Assembly: GCF_030418305.1 (NCBI RefSeq)
Contig: NZ_JAUHPX010000007.1
Coordinates: forward strand, 1 to 64,000
DNA length: 64,000 nucleotides
Origin: Demequina lignilytica
GTDB lineage: Bacteria > Actinomycetota > Actinomycetes > Actinomycetales > Demequinaceae
Reading direction: 5' to 3'
In this document: positions 26,248 to 34,596 of the stretch, one piece after another
Layout: every line of letters starts with the position of its first letter
Position numbering within the stretch: the stretch's first letter is position 1
Made by a program: the position numbers and the translations under genes
The notes under the pieces: model-generated
What the model was told of the DNA's origin: nothing
Databases searched by the model: none
Seen by the model: the letters and a program-made list of their open reading frames with translations, nothing else

Positions 26248-27108
26248 TCAGCCCTTGCTGAGGGCGTCCGTCTCGTCGGTCGACTCCCCGCGCGCCGGGG
26301 CGATGTAGGACGCCTCGAGCGAGTCCTCGCGGCGCGCCTTGCCCGCGACGAACGCGTACGCGACGCCGATCACCAGGCCACCGCCGACCAGGTTGCCCAG
26401 GCCGACGAAGACCATGTTCGTGCCGAAGTCGAGCCACGTGACGTCCACGGCCCCGCCCAGGAGGCCGAGCGCGAAGGTGGTCATGTTGGCGACCACGTGC
26501 TCGAAGCCGGCCGCGATGAACGCCAGCACGGCCCAGAAGATGATGACGGCCTTGGCGACCTCGTTCGTGAGACGGGCCGCCGCCCAGATCGCGACGCACA
26601 CGAGCACGTTGCACATGACGCCGCGCCAGAACAGCTCCGAGGGCGTGTGGTCGATCTTGCCCTCGAGGTAGGTGGCGAAGAACTCCCCCGCCGGGCCGTG
26701 CGCGAGCACGCCAGTCTGGAGCAGCACCCACGCGAGCGCGAACGCCCCGACCATGTTCGAGAAGACGATCGCGAGCAGCACGCGCGCGCCCTGCCACCAC
26801 GTGATGGTGCCGCGAAGGGCCCCGATCGGCAGGATCATCATGGCGGAGGTCGCGAGCTCCGAGCCGGCGAAGACCACGATCGTCAGCGCGGCGGCGAACA
26901 CCGCCCCGGCGACCAGCTTGGCGGCGGGATCGCCCGCGACCGCGAAGGGGCCGGCGGCCGCCCACATCAGCGTGTCGCCGACGCCGATCCACATGCCCGC
27001 GAGCATCGCGGACACCAGCAGTCGCAGCGGGGTCCGGGCGAGCGTCACCTTCGCGGCGGCGGCGCGGGCGTGGACGTCGACGGTGTCGGGGAGAGTCAGC
27101 ACTCCCAC
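26248..27108 (-). CDS. Formate/nitrite transporter (FNT) family protein
   Basis: The 286-residue protein has six membrane helices and the FNT repeats (AGMWIGVGDTL and VGLGNLVGGGLVIG). SSNMVGAFALAW-like and FEHVVANM segments match the channel constrictions. It should conduct formate, nitrite or hydrosulfide. Given pflB/pflA in the window, formate is the likely cargo, although those genes are 34 kb away. The start is uncertain (GTG at 27108 or 27102, no clear ribosome-binding site). Confidence 0.87.
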   Translation of the reverse strand: MGVLTLPDTVDVHARAAAAKVTLARTPLRLLVSAMLAGMWIGVGDTLMWAAAGPFAVAGDPAAKLVAGAVFAAALTIVVFAGSELATSAMMILPIGALRGTITWWQGARVLLAIVFSNMVGAFALAWVLLQTGVLAHGPAGEFFATYLEGKIDHTPSELFWRGVMCNVLVCVAIWAAARLTNEVAKAVIIFWAVLAFIAAGFEHVVANMTTFALGLLGGAVDVTWLDFGTNMVFVGLGNLVGGGLVIGVAYAFVAGKARREDSLEASYIAPARGESTDETDALSKG

Positions 27109-27170
27109 ACGGTACGAGGCACGATCCGCCCGGGCGCGGGGCGAAGGTCCCCGGGGCGAGAGTCCCGGGA

Positions 27171-28148
27171 TCAGCTCGCGGTCGTCAGCAGCAGCACCGT
27201 GTAGCCGATCCACGCGGCGAGCAGCACCGCGCCCTCGACGCGGTTGATGCGCCCGTCGCGATGGCGGTGATAGCCCATCACCACCAGCGCCAGCGTCATG
27301 CCCACCAGCACGGGGATGTCGCGGGTGAGCGCGGACGGGTCGTTCACGGACGGCGCGATCAGCCCCGCGAGGCCGACCACCGCGAGCGTGTTGAAGATGT
27401 TCGAGCCGATCACGTTGCCGAGCACCAGCTCGGTCGCGCCCTTGCGGGCCGCGACCACGGCGGCGGCGAGCTCGGGCGCGGACGTGCCGATCGCGACCAC
27501 GGTGAGCCCGATCACCAGGTCCGACCAGCCGAGGCGCTCGGCGATGCCCACGGCGCCCCACACCAGCACGCGGGACGAGGCGACCAGGAGGAGGATGCCG
27601 CCCAGGGTCCATCCCCAGGCGGCCCGCCGGCTCATCGCCCTCTCCAGCTCGCGCTCCTCGATCTCGACGGCCAGCTCGTCGGCGGGGACGGTGACCGCCT
27701 CCCGCCTGCCCGTCCGGATGGACCACGCCAGCTGCGCGACCAGGACCAGCAGCAGCACCGCCGCGTCGAGGCGCGAGGTCTCGCCGTCGAGCATCGTGCC
27801 GACCAGCACCAGGGTGACCAGCAGGAGCACGGGCAGCTCGCGGCGCAGGACGCCGCGATGGACGACGATCGGCACCAGCAGCGCGGTGACGCCCAGGATG
27901 AGGCCGATGTTGGCGATGTTCGACCCGAGCGCGTTGCCCAGCGCGATCTCGGGATTGCCGCCCGCGGCGGCGAACGCGGAGACCACCAGCTCCGGGGCGG
28001 AGGTGCCGAAGCCGACCACCAGCATGCCCACCAGCAGCGGCGCCATGCCGAGGTGGGAGGCGACGGCGGACGCCCCTGCGACGAACTTGTCCGCGCTCCA
28101 GCCGAGCGCGACGAGCCCGAGGAGCGTCACGAGGATCGCCAGGGCCAT
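27171..28148 (-). CDS. Calcium/sodium antiporter (CaCA family, YrbG-like)
   Basis: The 325 residues have about ten helices and two inverted alpha-repeats. GFGTSAPELVVSAFAA and AIGTSAPELAAAVVAA are the ion-binding motifs, and each is followed by LGNALGSNIANI or LGNVIGSNIFNT. It exchanges Ca2+ (or K+) for Na+ or H+. Of typical length for the family. It is the chromosomal gene immediately flanking the ssrA-associated island. Confidence 0.93.
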   Translation of the reverse strand: MALAILVTLLGLVALGWSADKFVAGASAVASHLGMAPLLVGMLVVGFGTSAPELVVSAFAAAGGNPEIALGNALGSNIANIGLILGVTALLVPIVVHRGVLRRELPVLLLVTLVLVGTMLDGETSRLDAAVLLLVLVAQLAWSIRTGRREAVTVPADELAVEIEERELERAMSRRAAWGWTLGGILLLVASSRVLVWGAVGIAERLGWSDLVIGLTVVAIGTSAPELAAAVVAARKGATELVLGNVIGSNIFNTLAVVGLAGLIAPSVNDPSALTRDIPVLVGMTLALVVMGYHRHRDGRINRVEGAVLLAAWIGYTVLLLTTAS

Positions 28149-28186
28149 GAGCCGAGCCTAGCGAGGAGGGCGGATCGGACGATGCG

Positions 28187-28259
28187 CGGGCACGCGAACG
28201 GCCGCCTCACCCGGGTGGGTGGGCGGCCGCTGACGAACCGCAAGGGACGAATGGAGATG
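28187..28259. repeat. Left 73-bp direct repeat of the ssrA island (attL-like)
   Basis: This segment matches 29447-29519 at 68 of 73 positions. It contains a terminator stem (CGGCCGCC/GGCGGCCG) and ends exactly with TGGAGATG, the complement of the tmRNA 3' acceptor strand. It therefore looks like the original end of ssrA, left behind when DNA inserted. Confidence 0.88.
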
Positions 28260-28366
28260 ACCGTCACGTTCACGGAGTTCTCCCGACTTGGGGCTCTTCC
28301 GTTGAGGGTCAGCCAGCGCGAGCCTCAAGCGGCGATGCGTCGTCCGGCAAGCGGCTGCCCCTGGGA

Positions 28367-28969
28367 CTAGATACCGAATGCGCGCACGATTGCCCACCCG
28401 TACAACGCGATCAGCGCGACAGCGTGCCAAGAGGCACCAGTCCACTCGCGGGCCACCACGACCGGGCCGTCGACAGGTGAGACGTCAGCGAGGGCCGTGC
28501 GGAGCTCGCCTGCGACCTTGTCCACGCGTGTGGCTCGTCCCAGCATCAGCATGAGGTTCGTCGCCTGGATGGCCCAGCACTTGAGCTCCCTGCCGTCGAC
28601 GAGTTCGATCACCAGGCGCGCCTCGCCCTGGGAACGGACCGCGCGCACGGCTCCCGCAGCGCACCGGTGCGACACGAACACGTTCCGAACGACGAGCTCA
28701 TCCCCTTCGAGAACAACCCGTGCGCGGAACCCCATCGCCGAACCCCACACGACGAGGAACATGGCCGCGAGCCCGAACACCAGGGCGTCCGACATGTCGC
28801 CGTCACCCGCGCTCTCATGCGCACCCACCAGCGCTGCCGCGGTCGCAACGGGGTACAGAAGCAGCGCCACGACCATCCGCAGCTGCCACGATGCACGCCA
28901 GATGCGGGGTGGCGGCGTCCGCGCAACCGTCGCGACTCCGCGTCGGGTGCGGGTCCCGCGCGGGGTCAT
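28367..28969 (-). CDS. Island protein: membrane-anchored, PH-like domain, unknown function
   Basis: The 200 residues have two membrane helices (MVVALLLYPVATAAALVGAH and ALVFGLAAMFLVVWGSAMGF). They are followed by a roughly 90-residue beta-rich segment resembling bacterial PH domains (RARVVLEGDELVVRNVFVSH through VIELVDGRELKCW) and a final C-terminal helix. Similar small membrane/PH proteins are common in actinobacteria with no known job. Its start overlaps the stop of the upstream island gene by 3-4 bp (ATGA). Confidence 0.65.
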   Translation of the reverse strand: MTPRGTRTRRGVATVARTPPPRIWRASWQLRMVVALLLYPVATAAALVGAHESAGDGDMSDALVFGLAAMFLVVWGSAMGFRARVVLEGDELVVRNVFVSHRCAAGAVRAVRSQGEARLVIELVDGRELKCWAIQATNLMLMLGRATRVDKVAGELRTALADVSPVDGPVVVAREWTGASWHAVALIALYGWAIVRAFGI

Positions 28970-29250
28970 GGGTTGTTCTGCTCGCTGCGCGCCGGCTCAT
29001 TTCGCCCACCGCGCGCCCGGGGCGTCACCGAAGCGGTCGCCACGCCGGGGTCACGCGCCTCGACAGCGCCCTGGCTCTCGCGCCGCATCTGAGTCCACGA
29101 CACCAGCACTGCCGCACCCGAGAATCCGAGCTCCGGCCAGAGCAGCGCAGAGTTGAAGTAGACGCCCGCGCCACAGAGACCGCCCGCCGCGACGAGACCG
29201 GGGAACGCGGCCGCGAGCAGCTTGTCGATTCGCTTCGTCTGCGCCACCAC
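28966..29250 (-). CDS. Island protein: small membrane protein, unknown
   Basis: The 94 residues have one or two membrane helices (AAAFPGLVAAGGLCGAGVYF and LGFSGAAVLVSWTQM) and a polar, Arg/Asn-rich tail. GTG at 29250 is chosen because AGAAGG lies 5 bp upstream; an ATG at 29343 is also in frame. The gene is translationally coupled to the PH-like protein downstream. No homologue was recognised. Confidence 0.55.
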   Translation of the reverse strand: MVAQTKRIDKLLAAAFPGLVAAGGLCGAGVYFNSALLWPELGFSGAAVLVSWTQMRRESQGAVEARDPGVATASVTPRARGGRNEPARSEQNNP

Positions 29251-29446
29251 GCACCCTTCTCGGACGATCCCGCGTACCCGATCGTAGCCACGCGAGCAAA
29301 GCACGCTTCGGCTCTGACAAGCGCGTTTCGTTTCGTCCATCACTCGCGCAGGATTGGCGTGCGGCCCACCATGTCAGGTCGGCCAGGCCGGCCGCGATTG
29401 ACAAGGCACAGTCTTGTCGCGCCTCCACGCTTGGGAGGAACACACC

Positions 29447-29519
29447 CGGGCACGCGAACGGCCGCCTCACCCTGGTGGGTGGGCGGCCGCTGACGAACCG
29501 TACGGGATGAGTGGAGATG
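29447..29519. repeat. Right 73-bp direct repeat of the ssrA island (attR-like), overlapping ssrA
   Basis: This copy supplies the present terminator and last bases of ssrA. The five mismatches to the left copy cluster near the tRNA-like end and in the hairpin loop. The stem CGGCCGCC/GGCGGCCG is conserved in both. Confidence 0.88.
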
Positions 29520-29877
29520 CCGGGAATCGAACCCGGGTCCGCATGTCCAAACCGAAGTCTTCTCCGGGCGCAGCCTGAAGAAGGTTTTCTCGGCCCCTCA
29601 CCCACCATCAGGCAGGTGGTGAGCGGGCTCAGTCATCTAAGAGTCCCGCAGCCCCCGATGACGTGAGGCTGAAGCAAGTTCCCTAGTCGACGCCAGGATC
29701 CGGGTCGGGAACACCCCCGGGCTGACGGACTTCATGGCGCTCGCTTAGGCAGCGAGGGCGAAGTCGGTGCGCTTGGAATCGGCACCTATTGGTTTGCAGG
29801 GGTCGTTAACGAGATAACCCTGCGTTCTCGGCCCGCTTCCCTTCGGAAGTAAACACACGTCGAAACCGATCATCCCC
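29512..29877 (-). ncRNA. ssrA: Transfer-messenger RNA (tmRNA)
   Basis: The 366-nt RNA releases stalled ribosomes with SmpB (36518-36988). The 5' end GGGGATG pairs with 3' CATCTCC to form the acceptor stem. GGTTTCGAC near the 5' end and the T-arm CGGGTTCGAATCCCGG are present. The tag reading frame (29745-29783) encodes ADSKRTDFALAA followed by TAA. CCA is not encoded (the 3' end continues ACT). The 3' end overlaps the right island repeat. Confidence 0.95.
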
Positions 29878-29894
29878 TGTGCAGTTGTGACTTC

Positions 29895-29923
29895 ATTCTA
29901 CCGGGAGGTCCGACACCGCCCAA
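29895..29923 (-). promoter_or_regulatory. ssrA promoter
   Basis: On the minus strand TTGGGC and TAGAAT are separated by 17 bp. Transcription would start about 10 bp before the mature tmRNA 5' end at 29877, leaving a short leader for RNase P to remove. Confidence 0.7.
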
Positions 29924-30018
29924 GCCCCCTCCGGGGCCCGCGGCGCCGCAGCGCCCGCCCCCGGCCGAGCATCGTCCCTCCTTCCTGCACGACTCGCCCG
30001 CGCCCTCTCGCCAGCGAA

Positions 30019-30034
30019 CCTACGGTCCCGTAGG
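30019..30034. promoter_or_regulatory. Palindromic operator upstream of the desaturase
   Basis: CCTACGGTCCCGTAGG is a perfect 7-2-7 dyad, extended by AA/TT-like flanks, about 75 bp before the desaturase start. Dyads of this form are used by TetR regulators of fatty-acid desaturases in several actinobacteria. The TetR gene at 31193-31756 is the nearest candidate regulator. Confidence 0.65.
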
Positions 30035-30109
30035 GTTGCGGTCATCCGCACGACGAGCCCTCGCTCAGCCCCCGACCGGGAGGTCACCCCCACACCCCCC
30101 AGGAGAGGC

Positions 30110-31183
30110 ATGCCCACCTCGCAGCCCGCCGCGCCCTCGTTCCCCCTCAACCCCGTCACGCAGTCGTTCGCCCCACTGGCCGCGACCGTGCGCGAGATGG
30201 GCCTGCTGCGCCGCAGCTACGGGTTCTACTCCGGATTCGGCGCCGCGCTCGTGCTGGCGCTCGGGGGCGTGATCACGGGGTTCGTCCTGCTGGGCGACTC
30301 CTGGCTCCAGCTGCTGATGGCCGCGGCGCTCGGCGTGGTCCTCACACAGGTGGCGTTCCTGGCCCACGAGGCGTCGCACCGCACGGTGCTCGGCTCCGGC
30401 CCGGCCAACGACCGGCTGGGGCGTGTGCTCAGCACGGTCATCGTGGGCGTGAGCCACCAGTGGTGGATGACCAAGCACACCCGCCACCACGGCAACCCGA
30501 ACACGGTGGGCAAGGACCCCGACATCGAGAAGGACACCATCTCCTTCCTCGAGGACGATGCGCGGGAGTCGCGCGTCCTGATCCGCGCCATCACCCGCCG
30601 CCAGGGCTGGCTGTTCTTCCCGCTGCTCACGCTCGAGGGGCTCAACCTCCACTACCGCTCGATCGCGTCGCTGATCACGTCCGGCACCCGTCGCCAGCGG
30701 TGGATCGAGCTGCCCTCGATCGCGCTGCACTTCGGGCTGTACCTGGTGCCGGTGTTCTGGTTCCTGCCGCTGGGCATGGCCTTCGCGTTCGTCGGCGTCC
30801 AGATGGCAGTGTTCGGCGTGTACATGGGCGCGTCGTTCGCGCCCAACCACAAGGGCATGGCGATCATCCCGGCGGGCACCCGTGTCGACTTCCTGTCCAA
30901 GCAGGTGCTCACCAGCCGGAACATCCGCGGCGGCTGGGCGATGTCGATCCTCATGGGCGGCCTCAACTACCAGATCGAGCACCACCTGTTCCCGTCGATG
31001 GCGCGGCCGCACCTGGCACGCGCCCGGGAGATCGTCCGCGAGCACTGCGCCACCGTCGGCCTGCCGTACACCGAGACGTCGCTGCTCCGCTCCTACGGCA
31101 TCGTGGTCGCGTACCTCAACCGCGTGGGCCTCGCGGCCCGCGACCCGTTCGACTGCCCGGAGCGGGTCGCGCTCGGGCGCTGA
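30110..31183 (+). CDS. Membrane fatty acid desaturase
   Basis: The 357-residue integral membrane di-iron desaturase has all three His boxes: HEASH (residues 86-90), HTRHH (123-127) and QIEHH (about 290). It belongs to the acyl-lipid delta-9/delta-12 group (FA_desaturase), with four membrane helices. It introduces double bonds into membrane lipids, usually in response to cold. AGGAGAGGC precedes the ATG. It is convergent with the TetR gene; the operator upstream suggests regulation by fatty-acid status. Confidence 0.93.
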   Translation: MPTSQPAAPSFPLNPVTQSFAPLAATVREMGLLRRSYGFYSGFGAALVLALGGVITGFVLLGDSWLQLLMAAALGVVLTQVAFLAHEASHRTVLGSGPANDRLGRVLSTVIVGVSHQWWMTKHTRHHGNPNTVGKDPDIEKDTISFLEDDARESRVLIRAITRRQGWLFFPLLTLEGLNLHYRSIASLITSGTRRQRWIELPSIALHFGLYLVPVFWFLPLGMAFAFVGVQMAVFGVYMGASFAPNHKGMAIIPAGTRVDFLSKQVLTSRNIRGGWAMSILMGGLNYQIEHHLFPSMARPHLARAREIVREHCATVGLPYTETSLLRSYGIVVAYLNRVGLAARDPFDCPERVALGR

Positions 31184-31192
31184 CCCCCGGGC

Positions 31193-31756
31193 TCAGCGCT
31201 CGGGCGAGAGCCCGGGGAGCCCGAGCACGATCCGCCAGATCCACCGGCCGGCCTCGTCGGCTCCGGGCCGGTCCTCCTGGGCGAGCCATTCCCCGATCAC
31301 CCCGAGCACCAGCCCCGTGATCCCCGCCGCGACCACGTCGACGGGCACCTGGCGCGGCATGATCGGCTCCGCCTCCGGCGCGAGGCCGCGGATCGCGTCC
31401 CGCGCGTTCGCGCGCAGCCGTGCGAGCACCGCGCCGTAGCCGGGCTCGCTGAACACCCGCGCATAGAGGGCGGCGTGCGCCTCGATGTGCGCGAGGAAGC
31501 CCAGGAGCGCCTGCGGCGGGTCGGGCGAGGCGAAGTCGATCTCGCCCAGCTGCGCCCCGGCCTCGTCGGCGATCAGGTCGAGCGCGTCGGCGAGCAGCGT
31601 CTCCTTGTCGGAGTAGTGCTGGTAGAAGGTCGACCGGTTGACACCCGCCCGGGCGGCGATGTCGCTCACCGAGATCTCGTCGACGCCGCGCTCGCGGGCG
31701 AGCGCGAAGAGCGCCTCCTGCAGGCTGCGGCGGGTTCGGACGATGCGGGCATCCAC
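31193..31756 (-). CDS. TetR/AcrR-family regulator
   Basis: The 187 residues start (GTG) with a TetR helix-turn-helix: ISVSDIAARAGVNRSTFYQHYSDKETLL. The C-terminal ligand domain includes LGFLAHIEAHAALYARVFSE. It is divergent from the MMPL exporter at 31945 and convergent with the desaturase. It could therefore control the exporter, whose upstream region has its own dyad, the desaturase, or both. Confidence 0.88.
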   Translation of the reverse strand: MDARIVRTRRSLQEALFALARERGVDEISVSDIAARAGVNRSTFYQHYSDKETLLADALDLIADEAGAQLGEIDFASPDPPQALLGFLAHIEAHAALYARVFSEPGYGAVLARLRANARDAIRGLAPEAEPIMPRQVPVDVVAAGITGLVLGVIGEWLAQEDRPGADEAGRWIWRIVLGLPGLSPER

Positions 31757-31795
31757 GGGGAGATTGTGGCATCACTTCCTGGGCCTTGGCCACAT

Positions 31796-31828
31796 GAAAA
31801 CCAACAGTTGTCGCAGAACTGGGTTTTC
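31796..31828. promoter_or_regulatory. Candidate operator between TetR and MMPL genes
   Basis: Nested inverted repeats GAAAACC...GGTTTTC and CAGTT...AACTG occupy a short AT-rich stretch about 117 bp before the MMPL start. The position between divergent TetR and exporter genes supports an operator role. Confidence 0.55.
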
Positions 31829-31944
31829 TGACCTAGACTGACCGCAGGCCCAGGCCACGCCCGACCGCCCGGTCGAGGCGCCCGCCGGCCAGGCAGCGTC
31901 GCCGCCCTCACCTGCTCCGTCCCCACCCTGAGAAAGGCACACCT

Positions 31945-34509
31945 GTGGCCCACCTCCTCTACCGCATCGGCCGCGCGGCCGCGCTGCGCCCGATCGTGGC
32001 GATCGTCGCGTGGCTGCTCGCGCTCGGCGTCGCCGGCGGCTCGTTCGTCGCGTTCGGCGGCACGCTCACCGACAGCTTCTCCATCCCCGGGCTCGAGACC
32101 GAGAAGGTCACCGAGCAGCTCACCGAGGAGATCCCGGAGCTCGCCGGCGGGTCCTCGCGCGCGGTCTTCCAGACCGTCGACGGCGAGCCGTTCACCGCCG
32201 AGCAGGAGCAGGCCGTCACCGAGGCGCTCGCAGCCGCGGAGACCGTGGACTCGGTGACCGGCGTGGTCGACCCGTTCGCCACCCAGGCCCAGCTCGAGGC
32301 GCAGGCGGCGCAGCTCGCGGACGCCCCGCAGCAGATCGCCGACGCCCAGGCCCAGCTCGACGCCGGCCAGGAGCAGCTCGACGCCGGCCAGGCCCAGCTC
32401 GACGCCGCGCGTGCCGAGCTCGAGGCGGGCCAGGCGCAGCTCGACGCCGCGATCCAGCAGGCCCAGGACGCCGGCACCTACGAGCTCGCGAAGGAGCAGC
32501 TCGATGCGCAGCAGGCGCAGCTCGACGCGGGCCTCGCCCAGCTCGACGAGCAGCAGGCGACCATCGACGCCCAGCAGCAGCAGATCGACGACGGGCTCGC
32601 GGAGCTCCAGGCCCAGACCGAGCAGCTCGACCTCGGCGCCCAGCTCGCCGAGGCCGCCTCGGGCATCACCACCGTCTCGGAGGACGGCACCACCGCGCTC
32701 GGCATCATCCAGTTCGACGCGAGCGTCTACGAGGTGGTCCAGGAGGACAAGGACGCCGTCATCGAGGCCGTCCGCGAGGCGACCCCGGAGGACGTCACCG
32801 TCAACTTCTCCGCCGACATCGCCACCTCCGTCGAGGGTGTGATGGGCGCCGGCGAGATCGTCGGCGTGCTCCTCGCCTTCGTGGTGCTGATGGTGATGAT
32901 GCGCGCCATCTGGCCCGCGCTGCTGCCGATCGTCACCTCGGTGCTGGGCGTGGGCGTCGGCGTCGCCACCGCGCTCGCCTTCTCCGGCGTGGTCGAGATG
33001 TCCTCCGTCAGCCCGATCCTGGGCGTGATGCTCGCGCTCGCGGTGGGCATCGACTACTCGCTGTTCATCGTCAACCGCCACCGCCAGCAGTACAAGCGCG
33101 GCATGGATCTCCACGAGTCGATCGGGCTCGCGAACGGCACCTCGGGCAACGCGGTGGTCTTTGCGGGCTCCACCGTGATCGTCGCGCTGCTCGCGCTGAA
33201 CATCACCGGGATCCCCTTCCTCGGGATCATGGGCTCGGTCGGCGCGTTCTGCGTGGGCATCGCCGTCCTGATCGCGGTGACGCTCACGCCGGCGGCGCTC
33301 GGCCTGATCGGGCACCGCGTGCTCGGCAGGAAGGCGCGCGCGACCATCGGCGCACCCGAGCACGCCGAGGCCCCCGTGAAGCCGATGCGCACCGGCCGCG
33401 CGCTGCTCCGGTTCACCGCCGCTGTGGTGGGGCTCGCCGTGATCGCCATCCCCGCGATGTCGATGCGCCTGGGTCTGCCGGACGGCACGCAGGAGCCCCA
33501 GGACTCGACCCAGTACATCGCGTACAAGACCGTCGACCAGAAGTTCGGCGAGGGCCTCAACGGCACGCTCCTGGTGACCGCCGACCTCCCCGAGGCGGTC
33601 GCGGACGAGGACCTGCTCGCGGCCCAGGTCGCCGTGGTGAACGCGCTCATGGCCGACGAGGACGTGGCCGCGGTCGCGCCCGCCGGATCGTCCGCGGACA
33701 ACAGCTTCCTCGCGTTCCAGGTGATCCCGCAGGAGGGACCGTCGAGCGAGACCACCGTCCAGCTGGTCTCGGACCTGCGTGAGCTGTCACCGCTCGACGA
33801 CGGCACCGTGATCGGCGTCGCCGGCGAGGCGTCGGGCAACATCGACGTCTCCGAGAAGCTCGACGCGGCGCTGCCGGTCTACCTCGCGATCGTGGTCGGG
33901 CTGTCGATCATCATCCTGATCGTGGTGTTCCGCTCGCTGATCGTGCCGCTCATCGCGACGCTCGGGTTCGTGCTGTCGCTGTTCGCCGCGTTCGGCATGG
34001 TCACCGCGGTGTTCCAGTGGGGCTGGCTGGGCTCGCTGTTCGGCGTGCACGACCCGGGTCCGATCCTGAGCTTCCTCCCCATCCTGCTCACGGGCATCCT
34101 GTTCGGCCTCGCCATGGACTACCAGCTGTTCCTCACCACCGGCATGCGCGAGGCGTACGTTCACGGCCTCGACGCGCGCCGCTCGGTGGTGGCGGGCCTG
34201 CGCCACGGCCGCGCGGTGGTGACGGCCGCCGCGATCATCATGGTGTCGGTGTTCGGCGGCTTCATCTTCTCCCACATCGCGATGATCCGGCCCATGGGCT
34301 TCGGCCTCGCGATGGGTGTGCTGTTCGACGCCTTCGTGGTCCGCATGGTGATCGTGCCGTCGCTCATGCACCTCGTCGGCGAGAAGGCGTGGTGGCTCCC
34401 GGCCTGGCTCGACCGCATCCTGCCGAACGTGGACGTCGAAGGCTCCGCGCTCGAGCGCGAGCACCCGGTGCCGCACGCCGAGGAGGAGTCGGAGGCCGCG
34501 ACCGCCTGA
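31945..34509 (+). CDS. MMPL-family transporter with a Gln/Leu/Asp-rich extracytoplasmic coiled coil
   Basis: The 854-residue RND-type exporter has two six-helix halves (GIDYSLFIVNRHRQQYKRG and LLTGILFGLAMDYQLFLTTG mark the proton-relay helices). The first extracytoplasmic domain contains a long repetitive segment at about residues 113-235, built on QAQLDAGQ/EQLDAGQ units, that should form a coiled coil. Such exporters move lipids, siderophores or toxic compounds. GTG start with GAAAGG upstream. Regulation by the divergent TetR gene is likely. Confidence 0.9.
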   Translation: MAHLLYRIGRAAALRPIVAIVAWLLALGVAGGSFVAFGGTLTDSFSIPGLETEKVTEQLTEEIPELAGGSSRAVFQTVDGEPFTAEQEQAVTEALAAAETVDSVTGVVDPFATQAQLEAQAAQLADAPQQIADAQAQLDAGQEQLDAGQAQLDAARAELEAGQAQLDAAIQQAQDAGTYELAKEQLDAQQAQLDAGLAQLDEQQATIDAQQQQIDDGLAELQAQTEQLDLGAQLAEAASGITTVSEDGTTALGIIQFDASVYEVVQEDKDAVIEAVREATPEDVTVNFSADIATSVEGVMGAGEIVGVLLAFVVLMVMMRAIWPALLPIVTSVLGVGVGVATALAFSGVVEMSSVSPILGVMLALAVGIDYSLFIVNRHRQQYKRGMDLHESIGLANGTSGNAVVFAGSTVIVALLALNITGIPFLGIMGSVGAFCVGIAVLIAVTLTPAALGLIGHRVLGRKARATIGAPEHAEAPVKPMRTGRALLRFTAAVVGLAVIAIPAMSMRLGLPDGTQEPQDSTQYIAYKTVDQKFGEGLNGTLLVTADLPEAVADEDLLAAQVAVVNALMADEDVAAVAPAGSSADNSFLAFQVIPQEGPSSETTVQLVSDLRELSPLDDGTVIGVAGEASGNIDVSEKLDAALPVYLAIVVGLSIIILIVVFRSLIVPLIATLGFVLSLFAAFGMVTAVFQWGWLGSLFGVHDPGPILSFLPILLTGILFGLAMDYQLFLTTGMREAYVHGLDARRSVVAGLRHGRAVVTAAAIIMVSVFGGFIFSHIAMIRPMGFGLAMGVLFDAFVVRMVIVPSLMHLVGEKAWWLPAWLDRILPNVDVEGSALEREHPVPHAEEESEAATA

Positions 34510-34525
34510 CGGCCCGGCTCAGCAC

Positions 34526-34568
34526 GCGAGACGGCCCGCACCCCTGCCCGGGGAGCGGGCCGTCTCGC
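34526..34568 (+). terminator. Terminator after the MMPL gene
   Basis: A perfect 14-bp stem (GCGAGACGGCCCGC and complement) with a 15-nt loop starts 17 bp after the stop. It also faces the end of the leftward DUF2207 gene. Confidence 0.85.
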
Positions 34569-34596
34569 ATCTGCGGTGAGCGGGCGCGGGGCGTGA

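Larger units (their letters stand above)
28187..29519. mobile_element. Small integrated island at the 3' end of ssrA
   Basis: The 1.26-kb segment between two 73-bp direct repeats carries two overlapping leftward genes of unknown function, has no integrase, and appears less GC-rich than its surroundings. ssrA 3' ends are classical integration sites for tyrosine integrases. This is best read as the remnant, or a very small satellite, of an integrative element. Bases 28260-28366 and 29344-29446 hold no recognisable feature. Confidence 0.75.
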
